Source: Clostridium rhizosphaerae (GTDB lineage: Bacteria > Bacillota > Clostridia > Clostridiales > Clostridiaceae). From it: a DNA stretch of 64,000 nucleotides. A model generated the notes under the pieces. It was not told where the DNA came from. It saw nothing but the letters and a program-made list of their open reading frames with translations, and ran no database searches. The translations under genes and the position numbers were made by a program. The stretch covers positions 1,445,945-1,509,944 of the forward strand of contig NZ_JAESWC010000002.1 in NCBI RefSeq assembly GCF_016765585.1, read 5' to 3'. Below are positions 63,919 to 64,000 of this stretch, piece after piece (the first letter of the stretch is position 1; each line of letters starts with the position of its first letter).

Positions 63919-64000
63919 TGGTCAAGCCCTCGACCTATTAGTATCAGTCAGCTAAACATGTTACCATGCTTACACCTCTGACCTATCAACCTTGTGTTCT
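63919..64000 (-). rRNA. rrl: 23S ribosomal RNA, 3' end (rest beyond the window)
   Basis: The minus strand reads GCTGACTGATACTAATAGG then TCGAGGGCTTGACCA, the conserved 3' end of clostridial 23S rRNA. Only the last 80 or so bases are present; the 3' limit is approximate. Confidence 0.93.

Overview
The window is about 64 kb of low-GC Firmicutes chromosome, almost certainly a Clostridium sensu stricto that ferments glutamate (close to the C. tetanomorphum / C. cochlearium / C. tetani type). The evidence is the AT-rich sequence, clostridial ribosomal-protein gene order, a ptb-buk butyrate module, a spore-type CwlD amidase, a SleB-like hydrolase, ferredoxin-linked enzymes, and a complete coenzyme-B12-dependent methylaspartate pathway operon. 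No phage, IS transposase or CRISPR array was seen. Most genes lie on the minus strand.

Layout. 1-2.7 kb: 5' part of a GH31 glycosidase, a cold-shock protein, and a TPR protein followed by a 48-codon exported-peptide ORF that looks like a quorum-sensing pair. 2.7-14.7 kb: the cell-wall / c-di-AMP locus (cdaA, cdaR ... glmM), split by a catabolic block of FAD protein, buk-ptb-buk, a P-loop ATPase and a four-subunit 2-oxoacid:ferredoxin oxidoreductase. 14.7-18.1 kb: a coiled-coil membrane protein, a c-di-AMP (ydaO-type) riboswitch in front of a SleB-like hydrolase, and a thioredoxin / thioredoxin-reductase pair whose reductase has lost the NADPH-binding motifs. 18.2-22.9 kb: a beta-propeller lipoprotein, a TPR membrane protein, and an ECF sigma / zinc anti-sigma pair with an ECF-type promoter. 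23-26.6 kb: ptsI with a clear sigma-54 promoter, divergent from an HPr-PAS-AAA+-HTH activator, with three TTGATA-N5-TATCAA palindromes between them. 26.7-29.9 kb: a small membrane protein, a TPR protein, and glgP with a cre site over its promoter.

29.9-42.2 kb is one minus-strand operon: gntR-type regulator, glmS, glmL, glmE, mal, two mesaconase subunits, citD, citE, citF, citC, citG. It converts L-glutamate through 3-methylaspartate, mesaconate and citramalate to acetate and pyruvate. The pyruvate can be carried to butyrate and ATP by the ptb-buk genes upstream, with ferredoxin linked to the oxidoreductase. A promoter and a perfect 24-bp inverted repeat sit in front of the regulator, which appears to use an AUA start codon.

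42.3-63.2 kb: cwlD, then rpsI-rplM with an L13-type leader, truA, the ECF transporter module (ecfT, ecfA2, ecfA1), and the full alpha-spc-S10 ribosomal protein clusters with secY, adk, map, infA and rpoA. 63.2-64 kb: the S10 leader and promoter, then tRNA-Leu, tRNA-Glu, 5S rRNA and the 3' end of a 23S rRNA. A dispersed two-hairpin repeat occurs at three loci (four copies, one nested in another) with compensatory base changes, and encodes the C-terminus of one butyrate kinase.
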